A DNA stretch of 64,000 nt from Pseudomonadales bacterium (GTDB lineage: Bacteria; Pseudomonadota; Gammaproteobacteria; Pseudomonadales; UBA7239). Positions 34,636 through 43,527 of the stretch are shown here, one piece after another. The DNA lies in NCBI GenBank assembly GCA_041395665.1, contig JAWLAB010000001.1, positions 124,001 to 188,000 of the forward strand, given 5' to 3'. Both the position numbers and the translations under genes were made by a program. The notes beneath the pieces were generated by a model. The model was not told the DNA's origin. It made no database searches and saw only the letters and a list, made by a program, of their open reading frames with translations. Every line of letters begins with the position of its first letter. The first letter of the stretch is position 1.

Positions 34636-35228
34636 ACAGTTTCTCGCAGTGCGTTTAACAACAATTGCATGGCTTGCCCGCGATGACTGATGCGATTTTT
34701 TTCTTCCGCTGGCAATTCAGCCGAACTGCACTGATGACTAGGAACCCAAAACAACGGATCGTAACCAAAGCCATTTTCACCGCGCGGGGCAAATAAAATC
34801 GTGCCGCGCCACACACCGTGACACACCACAGGCACTGGATCTTCTGCGTGGCGCACAAACACCAACACGCAGTGGAATTGCGCGCCGCGTTTTTCTTCCG
34901 GCACACTCGCTAACACTTCCAACAGTTTGCGATTATTCGCCGCGTCATCACCGTGCGCGCCAGCAAAGCGCGCGGAATAAATGCCAGGGGCGCCGCCTAG
35001 AGCATCGACAGCGATGCCAGAATCATCAGCAATCGCCGGTAAACCTGATAGTTTTGCGGCATGGCGTGCTTTAATGATGGCGTTTTCGATAAACGACAAA
35101 CCATCTTCTACAGCATCCTCTATGCCAAGTTGTGATTGCGGCACAACTTCCAGCGATAAACCTTGCAACAGGGTTTGCAGCTCTACTAATTTTTTTTTGT
35201 TGCCAGAGGCTAAAACAATTTTTTGCAT
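34632..35228 (-). CDS. rdgB: dITP/XTP pyrophosphatase RdgB
   Basis: A house-cleaning enzyme that hydrolyses dITP, ITP and XTP to monophosphates, keeping deaminated purines out of DNA. The 198 residues show VLASGNKKKLVELQTLL, VEDGLSFIENAIIKARHAA, AIADDSGIAVDALGGAPGIYSARFAG, and the late GFGYDPLFW and SHRGQAM, all family motifs. It overlaps hemW by 4 bases and lies 12 bp after metW. Confidence 0.97.
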   Translation of the reverse strand: MQKIVLASGNKKKLVELQTLLQGLSLEVVPQSQLGIEDAVEDGLSFIENAIIKARHAAKLSGLPAIADDSGIAVDALGGAPGIYSARFAGAHGDDAANNRKLLEVLASVPEEKRGAQFHCVLVFVRHAEDPVPVVCHGVWRGTILFAPRGENGFGYDPLFWVPSHQCSSAELPAEEKNRISHRGQAMQLLLNALRETV

Positions 35229-35240
35229 GACAAATACAGA

Positions 35241-35831
35241 TCAACGCGCCAAACGATAAATTGCCGTTTCTGCCAGCATATTAGGCCAACGCACAGACAG
35301 CGCATTGTCATCGCGTCCACCCGTCACATAGCGACGATTGAGAATGCGAATATTGCGCGCACGACAAAAATCTTCGAAATCTTCTATCGTGCAAAAGTGA
35401 ATATTCGGCGTGTCGTACCAAGTGTAAGGCATGAACTCCGACACTGGCATATGACCGCGCACCGCCAAATAAAAGCGTGAACGCCAGTGGCCAAAGTTAG
35501 GGAAAGATACAATGCACTCGCGCCCCACGCGCAACATTTCATCTAACAGCAAATGCGGGTAACTTACTGCTTGTAGTGTTTGTGACATCACTACCGTATC
35601 AAAACTTTCATTGGCAAAATTTTTCAAGCCCTCATCCAAATCTTGCTCAATCACATTGACACGTTTTTCTATGCAGCGTGTAATTTTATCGTGATCAATC
35701 TCAATACCGTAACCGGTAATATTTTTTTTATCTGTCAACTTGGCAAGCAATTCACCGCTGCCGCAACCGAGATCCAATACACGCGATGATGGCGCGATCC
35801 AGTGTTGTAAAATATCGAGGTCAACTCTCAC
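35241..35831 (-). CDS. metW: Methionine biosynthesis protein MetW
   Basis: A class I SAM-dependent methyltransferase-fold protein that works with MetX in O-acylhomoserine formation. The 196 residues start VRVDLDILQHWIAPSSRVLDLGCGSGELL and continue YGIEIDHDKI, TVVMSQTLQAVSYP and VSFPNFGHWRSR. I chose the GTG at 35831, with TGAGG upstream and one base after the metX stop; a longer in-frame start inside metX exists but the extra residues are metX coding. The metXW pair is typical of Pseudomonadota. Confidence 0.95.
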   Translation of the reverse strand: MRVDLDILQHWIAPSSRVLDLGCGSGELLAKLTDKKNITGYGIEIDHDKITRCIEKRVNVIEQDLDEGLKNFANESFDTVVMSQTLQAVSYPHLLLDEMLRVGRECIVSFPNFGHWRSRFYLAVRGHMPVSEFMPYTWYDTPNIHFCTIEDFEDFCRARNIRILNRRYVTGGRDDNALSVRWPNMLAETAIYRLAR

Positions 35832-35832
35832 A

Positions 35833-36975
35833 TCACACCTCAATACTATGCATGTAAGCAGAGAATACTTGGCGATAGCGCTCAATTGGAATTAAAAACG
35901 CATCGTGCCCATATTCCGAATCAATTTCCGTGTAGCTGACGGATTTGTTCGCACTAATTAATGCATTGGCAATTTCACGCGATCGCTCCGGCGGAAAACG
36001 CCAATCGGTGGTAAACGACACCACAAAAAATTTGCACTGTGTTTCTGCAAAAGCATTTGCTGGTTCATCACCAAACTCACGCGCCAGATCAAAATAATCC
36101 AATGCCTGCGTCATCAACAAATAAGTGTTGGCATCGAAGCGATCAGAAAAGTTTTCACCTTGATAACGCAAATAGCTGCCAACTTGAAACTCCACGCCAG
36201 CATCAGTATTGATATCAAAAGTACCACTGCGTAAATCGCGACCAAATTTTTGCCCCATGGCATCGCCGGATAAATAAGTGACATGACCGACCATGCGCGC
36301 TATCGCCAAACCGCTGCGCGGTGAAGTGTCATGTTCGAGATAACGCCCGTCGTGAAAATCAGGGTCCGCCGTGATGGCGTGGCGCGCAATTTCATTGAAA
36401 GCTATGTTTTGTGCCGACAACTTCATCGCCGAAGCAATCGTCACGCAGTGGCGCAATAAGTTAGGAAAGCGCGTCGCCCAACGCATCGCCTGCATGCCGC
36501 CCAAACTGCCGCCGATCACCGCTGCCCACACTTCAATACCCAGCGCGTCCATCAACATTTTTTGCGTGTGTACCCAATCGCGCACACGCAAGCGCGGAAA
36601 ATCTGGCCCCCACGGTTTACCCGTTTCTGGATTGATGGAAGTGGGGCCTGTGCTGCCATTGCAGCCACCGATATTGTTCAGACTCACAACAAAAAAACGA
36701 TTGGTGTCGATGGGCTTGCCAGGACCGATGTAGTAATCCCACCAGCCGGGTTTTTCGTCGTCTGCGCTGTGATAACCCGCCGCATGGTGATGGCCGGAGA
36801 GCGCGTGGCAAATCAACACCGCATTGCTACGCGCCGCATTCAAGGTGCCGTAGGTTTCATACATCAAACGAACATTCGGCAGCATGCGACCCGACAGCAG
36901 TTGCACCGGCTCGGCGAAATCAATGTGCTGTGGCGTAACAATGCCAACGGAGTCGGCAGGAATGTGTGCGGGCAT
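35833..36975 (-). CDS. metX: Homoserine O-acyltransferase MetX
   Basis: Activates homoserine with acetyl- or succinyl-CoA for methionine synthesis. The 380-residue alpha/beta hydrolase has the nucleophile serine 157 in VIGGSLGGMQAMRW, the family motif GGCNGSTGPTSINPETGKPWGPDFP, and late Asp/His in TDWRFPPERS and EYGHDAFL. Many proteobacterial MetX enzymes use succinyl-CoA, and the acyl donor cannot be settled here. It is joined to metW by one base. Confidence 0.95.
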   Translation of the reverse strand: MPAHIPADSVGIVTPQHIDFAEPVQLLSGRMLPNVRLMYETYGTLNAARSNAVLICHALSGHHHAAGYHSADDEKPGWWDYYIGPGKPIDTNRFFVVSLNNIGGCNGSTGPTSINPETGKPWGPDFPRLRVRDWVHTQKMLMDALGIEVWAAVIGGSLGGMQAMRWATRFPNLLRHCVTIASAMKLSAQNIAFNEIARHAITADPDFHDGRYLEHDTSPRSGLAIARMVGHVTYLSGDAMGQKFGRDLRSGTFDINTDAGVEFQVGSYLRYQGENFSDRFDANTYLLMTQALDYFDLAREFGDEPANAFAETQCKFFVVSFTTDWRFPPERSREIANALISANKSVSYTEIDSEYGHDAFLIPIERYRQVFSAYMHSIEV

Positions 36976-37050
36976 GGTGCGCTGTGCGTTAAAACTAAGG
37001 GAGAGCGCAGTCTACGGACAGCATTCGCTGGGGGCAACCGCCAGCCGTGC

Positions 37051-37509
37051 TCACGCTAAACCTTGAATGAAATCCCACTGCGCTTTCGTTACCGGCGTAA
37101 TCGACAAACGACTACCGCGAGCCAACACCGCCATGCCTTCTAATGCAGGATGCTGCTTCAATGTTTGCAACGAGATCGTCTGCGCAAATTGCTTTTCAAA
37201 TTTCACATCGACACGATACCAACGCGGATTGTCTGCACTGGCTTTCGGATCGTAGTAATCACTTTCTGGATCCAAAGCGGTGACATCGGGATAACCCGCT
37301 TTCACAATCTCCACGACGCCGACAATACCTGGTTCTGCGCAATTGGAGTGATAAAAAAATGCTTTATCACCCACCTGCATATCATCGCGCATCATGTTGC
37401 GCGCTTGGTAATTGCGCACGCCGTCCCACGGCTCGGTTTGCTTAGGGCGTTTTTTTAAATGTTCGATGCCAAAAGTTTCTGGCTCGGATTTCATTAACCA
37501 ATATTTCAT
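37051..37509 (-). CDS. EVE domain protein
   Basis: A 152-residue PUA-like EVE domain, thought to bind modified nucleobases. It matches the family from the first residues: MKYWLMKSEPETFGIEHL, WDGVRNYQARNMMRDDMQVGDKAFFYHSN, GIVGVVEIVKAGYPD, and PRWYRVDVKFE. The ATG at 37509 begins this motif and has AAGAG upstream. It stands between metX and a KstD-like gene on the same strand; there is no linked restriction system in the window. Confidence 0.93.
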   Translation of the reverse strand: MKYWLMKSEPETFGIEHLKKRPKQTEPWDGVRNYQARNMMRDDMQVGDKAFFYHSNCAEPGIVGVVEIVKAGYPDVTALDPESDYYDPKASADNPRWYRVDVKFEKQFAQTISLQTLKQHPALEGMAVLARGSRLSITPVTKAQWDFIQGLA

Positions 37510-37528
37510 GGGATGCTCTTTTTTATTT

Positions 37529-39235
37529 CTACTCAAATAATTCTGCCGCTGCTTCCGCCGCTATAAAACCAAACACCATCGCAGGCCCCAATGTTGAACC
37601 TGCGCCCGCGTAAGAGCGCCCCATCACTGCGGCAGAACAATTGCCGCAAGCAAACAAACCTTTAATGATTGAGCCATCTTCACGCAATACACGCGCATCG
37701 GCATCCGTCAGCAAACCGCCTTTGGTGCCAATATCACCCGCTACAACTGGTACAGCATAAAAAGGCCCTTCCAACATCGCACCGAGATTGGGATTGGGTG
37801 CGCAAGCGGGATCAGAATAGTAGCGATCTGACGCATTCGCGCCGCGCAAAAAATCTTCATCAATACCGTTGTGTGCAAACCGATTAAAACGCAAAACGGT
37901 TTCTTGTAGTTTTTGTGAATCCACACCGATTTCTCGCGCCAAGGCTGGCAGCGTGTCACCTTTGAACAACAAACGATTCCAATAATTTTTTGGTACGCGG
38001 CTGTCTGGCATCATCGTCGCAGGATAAATCGCGCCACCCACCGCTGTTTTGTGGCGATAGTGCGCATCAAAAATCATCCAACACGGCACAGAATGTCTTT
38101 CGCCTTCTTGGTGATTGCTGTACATATCATTGACAACATCAATGTACGGCGCCGATTCATTGGTGAAGCGCTCGCCTTTGCTGTTTACAAAAACGCCGTG
38201 CGGCATACTTTTTTCAAACACTAAGGCGTGTGCAGGCGCAGAACCCGGCACTAAAGTTGCTGGCGACCACCAAGCGTCATCCATCAAATGTAACGCAGGC
38301 TGTAATTTTTCCGTCATTGCCAAGGCATCGCCAGTGTTATGTTTGTTGGCTGCCGACCAATCGGTTGATGTCGGTTTTGGTAAATATTGCTGACGCAAAA
38401 ATGGATTGTGTTCAAAACCGCCGCTGGCGAGCAGTACACCTTTTTTTGCACGCACGCTAACTTTTTTTCCATTGCGTTCGATCACTGCACCAACGATGCG
38501 ATTATTTTCCACGCACAATTCTTTTGCTGGGCTATTCAACCACAAAGGAATATTTCTGCGTTTCAAACCCAAACGCAGTGCAGCGACTAAGGCATTGCCC
38601 AGTGTGACGCGTGTGCTGCGCGGCGCGATCAAACGCAGCGGTAAACCAATCAAATACAAAGCCATGTTTTTGACGATTTGCAACGAAGCACTCCAATGCC
38701 CATACACCGCGTGCTGTGCTTCTTTTGCCGTCATATGCAACAAACCAAACGTGGTGCAAGCTGGATGTGGCGGACGCAACTGCTGCAAATCCCAACCCAA
38801 TTTCAGCGTGCTAAAACGCTTCGCTTCTAAAGTGCGCGCACCCGGTTTTGCGCCTTGCACATTTGGGTAGTAATCGCTGTATTCCGGTAGCGCTTCGCAG
38901 TGCAAATCGTCGCGCATTTCCAAATACGCCAACATCTCGCGTCCTTTGCGGATGTAAGCCTGCAAACGCGATTCTTCCACTTCATTTTCAGTCAACGCTT
39001 TTAAATAAGTGAGTGCTTCTTCGTCGCTATCCGGCACACCGACCGCTGGCATCAAATGATTATTGGGAATCCAAATACTGCCGCCAGACATCGCCGAAGT
39101 GCCGCCGTAATAACTACTTTTTTCCACGACCAGTGTTTTCAGACCGAGATCGTGTGCGCGTATCGCACTCGTCATCGCGCCCGCACCACTGCCGACGATT
39201 AAAAAATCCACTTCCACCGTTTCAAACTCACTCAC
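37529..39235 (-). CDS. KstD-like FAD-dependent dehydrogenase, second copy
   Basis: A 568-residue flavoprotein of the same family and length as 17149-18855 but clearly divergent. FAD motif: IVGSGAGAMTSAIRAHDLG, then VVEKSSYYGGTSAMSGGSIW. The C-terminal part is close to KstD: RFNRFAHNGIDEDFLRG, DRYYSDP, PFYAVPVVAGDIGTKGGL, LFACGNCSAAVMGRSYAGAG. These fit a 3-ketosteroid 1-dehydrogenase better than the first copy does, but related enzymes on other cyclic ketones cannot be excluded. It is read into the EVE gene, 19 bp away, and is divergent from the Gdt1-type gene. Confidence 0.87.
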   Translation of the reverse strand: MSEFETVEVDFLIVGSGAGAMTSAIRAHDLGLKTLVVEKSSYYGGTSAMSGGSIWIPNNHLMPAVGVPDSDEEALTYLKALTENEVEESRLQAYIRKGREMLAYLEMRDDLHCEALPEYSDYYPNVQGAKPGARTLEAKRFSTLKLGWDLQQLRPPHPACTTFGLLHMTAKEAQHAVYGHWSASLQIVKNMALYLIGLPLRLIAPRSTRVTLGNALVAALRLGLKRRNIPLWLNSPAKELCVENNRIVGAVIERNGKKVSVRAKKGVLLASGGFEHNPFLRQQYLPKPTSTDWSAANKHNTGDALAMTEKLQPALHLMDDAWWSPATLVPGSAPAHALVFEKSMPHGVFVNSKGERFTNESAPYIDVVNDMYSNHQEGERHSVPCWMIFDAHYRHKTAVGGAIYPATMMPDSRVPKNYWNRLLFKGDTLPALAREIGVDSQKLQETVLRFNRFAHNGIDEDFLRGANASDRYYSDPACAPNPNLGAMLEGPFYAVPVVAGDIGTKGGLLTDADARVLREDGSIIKGLFACGNCSAAVMGRSYAGAGSTLGPAMVFGFIAAEAAAELFE

Positions 39236-39378
39236 GGCACAACCTCAATCATCCAAAAGAATGCGAGCATCATAGCCAGCACCTGCACCGCTTTACAGAC
39301 GCAGATCAACCTAGGCGGAATGGCGCAGTGACGGGCTTTTTCGTATGCTACGCGGCCTCTGCAAACGCTCTTCTTTTT

Positions 39379-39963
39379 ATGATCACCGAATCCCTGCTCG
39401 TTTCCACCGGCGTCGTCGCCCTCGCTGAAATTGGCGACAAAACCCAGCTGCTGGCTTTCTTACTCGCCGCACGCTTCAAAAAGCCACTGCCGATTATTCT
39501 TGGCATCCTCGCTGCCACCCTCGTCAATCACGGTTTGGCCGGTTCGTTGGGCGCATGGATTACCGCCAGCGTCAGCCCTAGCATTATGAGCTGGTTGCTG
39601 GGCTTATCGTTTATCGGCATGGCGATCTGGACGCTGATCCCCGACAAAATTGAGGAAGAAGAAACGCTGATGGCACAGAAGCTTGGCGTATTTGGCGCAA
39701 CGCTGATCACTTTTTTTCTCGCGGAAATGGGCGACAAAACACAAATCGCCACCGTCGCTATGGCAGCGCACTACGCCGCGCCGCTGTTAGTGGTGATCGG
39801 CACCACGCTGGGCATGTTGATTGCCGATGTGCCCGCTGTATTCGCTGGCGACAAACTCGCCACCAAAATTCCGATGCGCTTAGTGCACTCCATCGCTGCT
39901 AGCGTCTTTGCCGTGTTGGGCGTGATGACGCTGTTGGGAGCAGGCAGTCAATGGGGATTCTGA
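39379..39963 (+). CDS. TMEM165/GDT1 family cation transporter
   Basis: A 194-residue inner-membrane protein with six helices in two repeats, each carrying the hallmark: ALAEIGDKTQLLAF near the start and FLAEMGDKTQIATV in the middle. The family exports Mn2+ (MneA-type) or exchanges Ca2+/Mn2+ for protons. The ATG at 39379 starts at the first helix; a much longer upstream in-frame reading is antisense to the flavoprotein and is not used. No good ribosome site is visible. It overlaps the end of narK by 16 bp, tail to tail. Confidence 0.9.
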   Translation: MITESLLVSTGVVALAEIGDKTQLLAFLLAARFKKPLPIILGILAATLVNHGLAGSLGAWITASVSPSIMSWLLGLSFIGMAIWTLIPDKIEEEETLMAQKLGVFGATLITFFLAEMGDKTQIATVAMAAHYAAPLLVVIGTTLGMLIADVPAVFAGDKLATKIPMRLVHSIAASVFAVLGVMTLLGAGSQWGF

Positions 39964-41279
39964 TTCGACTGCGTTTTCTCCCGCCGCATCCTAGCCCGCA
40001 TAATTTCCGGCAAATCGGTGTCGTGAATAATCATTGGGAAGCGACGGCGGTTCATATAAAGAATCGAGAAGTGCATCCATAATAAATTCGTGACAGACAC
40101 GATAAACAACAGCATAAAGCAGCTTGTCCAAATGCCTACTAGGTCATTCATTGCACCGAAGGCAATCGGAAAAAAGAAACCACCCAAGCCGCCGATCATA
40201 CTCACCACACCGCCCACTGCGCCGACATGCTGCGGGTAGTATTCGGGAATGTGTTTGAACACCGCTGCCATACCGAGCGACATCGTCATACCCATCACAG
40301 CGAGCACCAAGGCGCGCACCGACATATGAGGCACGATGCTAAAAGGGATGGGGCCGTTGATGCCTTCGACCACATAGTGCGTATTGGGATACGACAAAAA
40401 GAAAAACGCGACGGCACAAGTGGAGAACGAGATATACATCATGCGCCGCGCGCCGTAGCGATCGGACAACATGCCGCCCACAGAGCGAAACAGCGTGGCG
40501 GGAATCAAAAAACTCGCAGCCAACAAACCCGCTGTTTGTATATCGACACCATAAACCCCCATGTAAAAACGCGGCAACCAACCCGCCAGTGCGACAAATC
40601 CGCCGAACACCAAAAAGTAGTACACGGAGAAACTCCACACTTGGAAGCTGCGCAGTGGGTCGAGGCGATCATGCCAATTCACTTTGCCATCAGTGAGGCG
40701 TTTGATGGGCTGTGGCTGCGCCAGCAGGTAAAACACGCAGGCGGATACCAACATCACACCCGCATAGACCCACACGACATGCCGCCAATCCATGATCGTC
40801 AGCAACAAGGGCGCCGCCATGCTGGTCACCGCCGTGCCGACATTGCCCATGCCGAACAAGCCCAGCGCGACACCCTGTTTCTCTGGCGGATACCACGCCG
40901 AGACATAGACCACGCCCACGGCAAACGCGCCACCCGCCAAACCCAAGCCCAGCCCTAACAGCAACAGCATGGCGTAAGACGACGCCATCGGCAGTGCAAA
41001 AGCAAAGCCCGCCACCACCAGCATCAACACACTTTGCACGCGGCGCGCACCCACAACTTCCGCCCAAATACCCAGCGCCAAGCGGCTGAGTGAGCCAGTC
41101 AAAATTGGCACAGCCACCAAGAGGCCATACTGTGTATCCGTGAGTGCTAACTCGCGCTGCAGCTCAAGCCCGACAATGGAAAAAATCACCCACAGGGCGA
41201 CGCACACCGTGAGTGAAAAGGTGGCTAAACACAGGGCGCGCGTGCGCTGCGCCGGCTGAATAGAGGCAGTCTCAGGCAT
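39948..41279 (-). CDS. narK: Nitrate/nitrite MFS transporter NarK
   Basis: A 443-residue, 12-helix major-facilitator protein that brings in nitrate and/or expels nitrite for the reductase. Nitrate signature motifs are present in both halves: GLFGMGNVGTAVTSMAAPLL and GGVVSMIGGLGGFFFPIAFG, with RLALGIWAEVVGARRV after helix 2. Whether it is the proton symporter or the antiporter type is not clear. The ATG at 41279 overlaps the ppiC stop by 8 bases and has GGGAG upstream; the longer in-frame reading to 41636 is inside ppiC. It ends the nar operon. Confidence 0.95.
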   Translation of the reverse strand: MPETASIQPAQRTRALCLATFSLTVCVALWVIFSIVGLELQRELALTDTQYGLLVAVPILTGSLSRLALGIWAEVVGARRVQSVLMLVVAGFAFALPMASSYAMLLLLGLGLGLAGGAFAVGVVYVSAWYPPEKQGVALGLFGMGNVGTAVTSMAAPLLLTIMDWRHVVWVYAGVMLVSACVFYLLAQPQPIKRLTDGKVNWHDRLDPLRSFQVWSFSVYYFLVFGGFVALAGWLPRFYMGVYGVDIQTAGLLAASFLIPATLFRSVGGMLSDRYGARRMMYISFSTCAVAFFFLSYPNTHYVVEGINGPIPFSIVPHMSVRALVLAVMGMTMSLGMAAVFKHIPEYYPQHVGAVGGVVSMIGGLGGFFFPIAFGAMNDLVGIWTSCFMLLFIVSVTNLLWMHFSILYMNRRRFPMIIHDTDLPEIMRARMRREKTQSNQNPH

Positions 41280-42135
41280 CAAAATGCTCCCATCCCTGCA
41301 CGCCATAGCGCGCTTGCAGCTCACCCACATAGTGCTGCACTTCGCTCTGATGAACCTGTAATGCCAAATACTCAGCGATGGGCGTTTGCACGGCAGCGAA
41401 ATCCAATGCTGCGCCCTGCTCTGCCGCATCCACCCAAACGATGTGATAACCCCAGCGCGACTCCACAGGGAAATCCGCCAGCCCCTCCGGCAGGCGAAAC
41501 GCCTGTCGTTCAAACTCCGGCGTGGTCTGCCCGCGCTGCAACCAACCGAGCTCGCCGCCCTGCTCTTTGGACGGGCAGGCAGAATGACGCAAAGCGAAAT
41601 CCGCAAACAACACGGGATTACTCTGCAACTGGGCAATCAACTGCTCGGCCTGTGCGCGCGCTTGCACGCGATGCTCTGTATCGTCGGCAGCGGCCGGCAG
41701 CAAAATGTGACGCACACGCAATCGATCTGGCGCGCGAAACCGCTCGCGGTTTTGTTCAAAGTAACGCAAGCAATCTGTTTCTGTAGGAGCAGCGTGTTCA
41801 ACCACTTCGCGCTCTAACAACTCACGAATACAAGCCTCCTCTAAGGATTCATCATTCTGCCGCTCAACGCTTTCTGCAATTTGTAAGCGTTCACATTCCA
41901 AACGCAATAACTCGCGCACCATCAAAGCGCGTGCGGCTTCTGTGCGTGATTGCGCCGGTGTCAGCGCAGGATGAAATTGCATCTCGCGCGCAATATCCAC
42001 TTCGCTGATCGCAGTCTCACCGACAAACAACAAACTGGGCGCAGGCTGACCAAACGATCGTTTTTCTTCTTGCAGTGCTTCTTCAATTTGTACGGCATCG
42101 ATGCGCTGTGGTGATGATGAAGACATATCGCTCAT
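41272..42135 (-). CDS. Parvulin-type peptidyl-prolyl isomerase of the nar operon
   Basis: A 287-residue cytosolic protein (no signal peptide). An N-terminal helical part with ALTPAQSRTEAARALMVRELL, similar to NifM, precedes a PpiC/parvulin domain: RLRVRHILLP, FADFALRHSACPSKEQGGELGWLQRGQTTPEF, and RWGYHIVWVD. Pseudomonas nar operons carry a similar gene after narI (PA3871), where it is thought to help fold the reductase. The ATG at 42135 lies just after the narI stop; a second ATG at 42126 is also possible. Confidence 0.9.
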   Translation of the reverse strand: MSDMSSSSPQRIDAVQIEEALQEEKRSFGQPAPSLLFVGETAISEVDIAREMQFHPALTPAQSRTEAARALMVRELLRLECERLQIAESVERQNDESLEEACIRELLEREVVEHAAPTETDCLRYFEQNRERFRAPDRLRVRHILLPAAADDTEHRVQARAQAEQLIAQLQSNPVLFADFALRHSACPSKEQGGELGWLQRGQTTPEFERQAFRLPEGLADFPVESRWGYHIVWVDAAEQGAALDFAAVQTPIAEYLALQVHQSEVQHYVGELQARYGVQGWEHFDA

Positions 42136-42136
42136 C

Positions 42137-42844
42137 TCACACGCGCGGCGATTGATTAAAAGCAGACGCAGAGCGACGGCGTACGACTTGATACGGCCGC
42201 CACAAATAGCCCACAGGAATACTCCACACATGCACCAAACGCGTGAATGGTGCGATCAAAAACAAAGTCATACCCAACACAATGTGCGCTTTGTAAACCC
42301 AATGCACGCCCAACACATAATCCGCAGCACCCCAACGAAAGGTCACGATGTGTTGCGCCCATTCTGCTAACAACAACATCACGCTGCCGTCTAAATGTCC
42401 GGCTGAAATAAAAATACTGAACAGGCCCAACAACAACTGCGCCAATAACAAAACCAACACCAGCGTATCGGCAAAAGTTCCTGTAGCGCGAATACGCGGA
42501 TTGGTTAAACGCCGCAGCAACAAAATACACAAACCCACTAAACAAACTACGCCAAACGCACCACCAAAAATCATCGCCAGTAATTGTTTGTGTGGCGTAG
42601 AAATAAAATGCTCGTACACCGCGTGTGGCGTGAGCAAACCCACCAAATGCCCACCCAACACCGCCAACACGCCAACATGAAAAAGATTGCTACCCCAACG
42701 CATACCTTTATCCGACAGCATTTGACTAGAACCAGTGCGCCAGGTGTACATTGCACGATCATAGCGCGCCCAACTGCCAACAAAAAAAACCGCCATCGCG
42801 ATATAGGGATAAATTTGAAACGCAAATTGATCAAATAAATTCAC
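42137..42844 (-). CDS. narI: Respiratory nitrate reductase gamma subunit NarI
   Basis: The di-haem b membrane subunit that oxidises quinol and passes electrons to NarH. The 235 residues hold five helices: FQIYPYIAMAVFFVGSWARYD at the start, GVLAVLGGHLVGLLTP, and late GVHWVYKAHIVLGMTLFLIAPFTRLVHVWS, whose histidines are haem ligands. A 4-base overlap with narJ shows translational coupling. Confidence 0.97.
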   Translation of the reverse strand: MNLFDQFAFQIYPYIAMAVFFVGSWARYDRAMYTWRTGSSQMLSDKGMRWGSNLFHVGVLAVLGGHLVGLLTPHAVYEHFISTPHKQLLAMIFGGAFGVVCLVGLCILLLRRLTNPRIRATGTFADTLVLVLLLAQLLLGLFSIFISAGHLDGSVMLLLAEWAQHIVTFRWGAADYVLGVHWVYKAHIVLGMTLFLIAPFTRLVHVWSIPVGYLWRPYQVVRRRSASAFNQSPRV

Positions 42845-43527
42845 GGTTGCACCTGCTGTGCGTTAGTAAATCGGAGAGGTTGTTCATCACTTGCTTGCTG
42901 CGTATTACACGCTGGCGTATCAACACCAAAACGCACGACTTCTTCTTCCCATAATTTATCCATCGCTTCGGGTGTGTCATCACGCGCCTCTTGGCTCACG
43001 CGCTGCCGTAATTCGTGCAGATCAAATTTTTCATCCGCGCACTCCACCAACAACGAGAACAGCAAGGCGTAAGGACTTTCTCGTTCCTCAGCGCGTGCGG
43101 CGAGCAGCGCAATGATATGTTGTAAATTGCGCAACCAATCCACCGCTTCTTCCATCGGACGATGACTGAGGTATTCCAAAACCAGTGGCAAATAATCCGG
43201 CAATTCTTTTGTCGCCAACGCAAAACCATTTTTGCGATACGCTTCCATCAAGTTAACCATCGCCTGCCCGCGATCGCGCGACTCACCATGAATATGTTCA
43301 AACAACAACAAACTCATGCTGCGACCACGATCAAATAATTGCAGCCAGCCATCTTGCGCATCCAACGCATCCTGTGCCAATAACGCGCGCACAAAACGCA
43401 GCAAATCTTCACGACGATGCGCCGGCAACCCCGCATCCTGCACAGCCGACACTAACTCATCACCGTGTTGCCACAAATCGTCTTGCGGATAATCCAGCAA
43501 CACACCGATCAATTTAAGCAAGCTCAT
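42841..43527 (-). CDS. narJ: Nitrate reductase molybdenum cofactor assembly chaperone NarJ
   Basis: A cytosolic chaperone that holds apo-NarGH until the molybdenum cofactor and first Fe-S cluster are in place. The 228-residue all-helical protein has LIGVLLDYPQDDLWQHGDEL, SMSLLLFEHIHGESRDRGQAM and ELPDYLPLVLEYLSHRP, the TorD/NarJ family marks. It overlaps narH and narI by 4 bases each. Confidence 0.96.
   Translation of the reverse strand: MSLLKLIGVLLDYPQDDLWQHGDELVSAVQDAGLPAHRREDLLRFVRALLAQDALDAQDGWLQLFDRGRSMSLLLFEHIHGESRDRGQAMVNLMEAYRKNGFALATKELPDYLPLVLEYLSHRPMEEAVDWLRNLQHIIALLAARAEERESPYALLFSLLVECADEKFDLHELRQRVSQEARDDTPEAMDKLWEEEVVRFGVDTPACNTQQASDEQPLRFTNAQQVQP

Noticed and set aside
39013..39378. 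N-terminal extension of the Gdt1-type protein by 122 residues
   Set aside because: Antisense to the KstD-like gene and basic/low complexity; the family starts at the ATG at 39379.
41280..41636. N-terminal extension of narK by 119 residues
   Set aside because: The extra part is ppiC read in another frame; NarK starts at 41279 with its own ribosome site.
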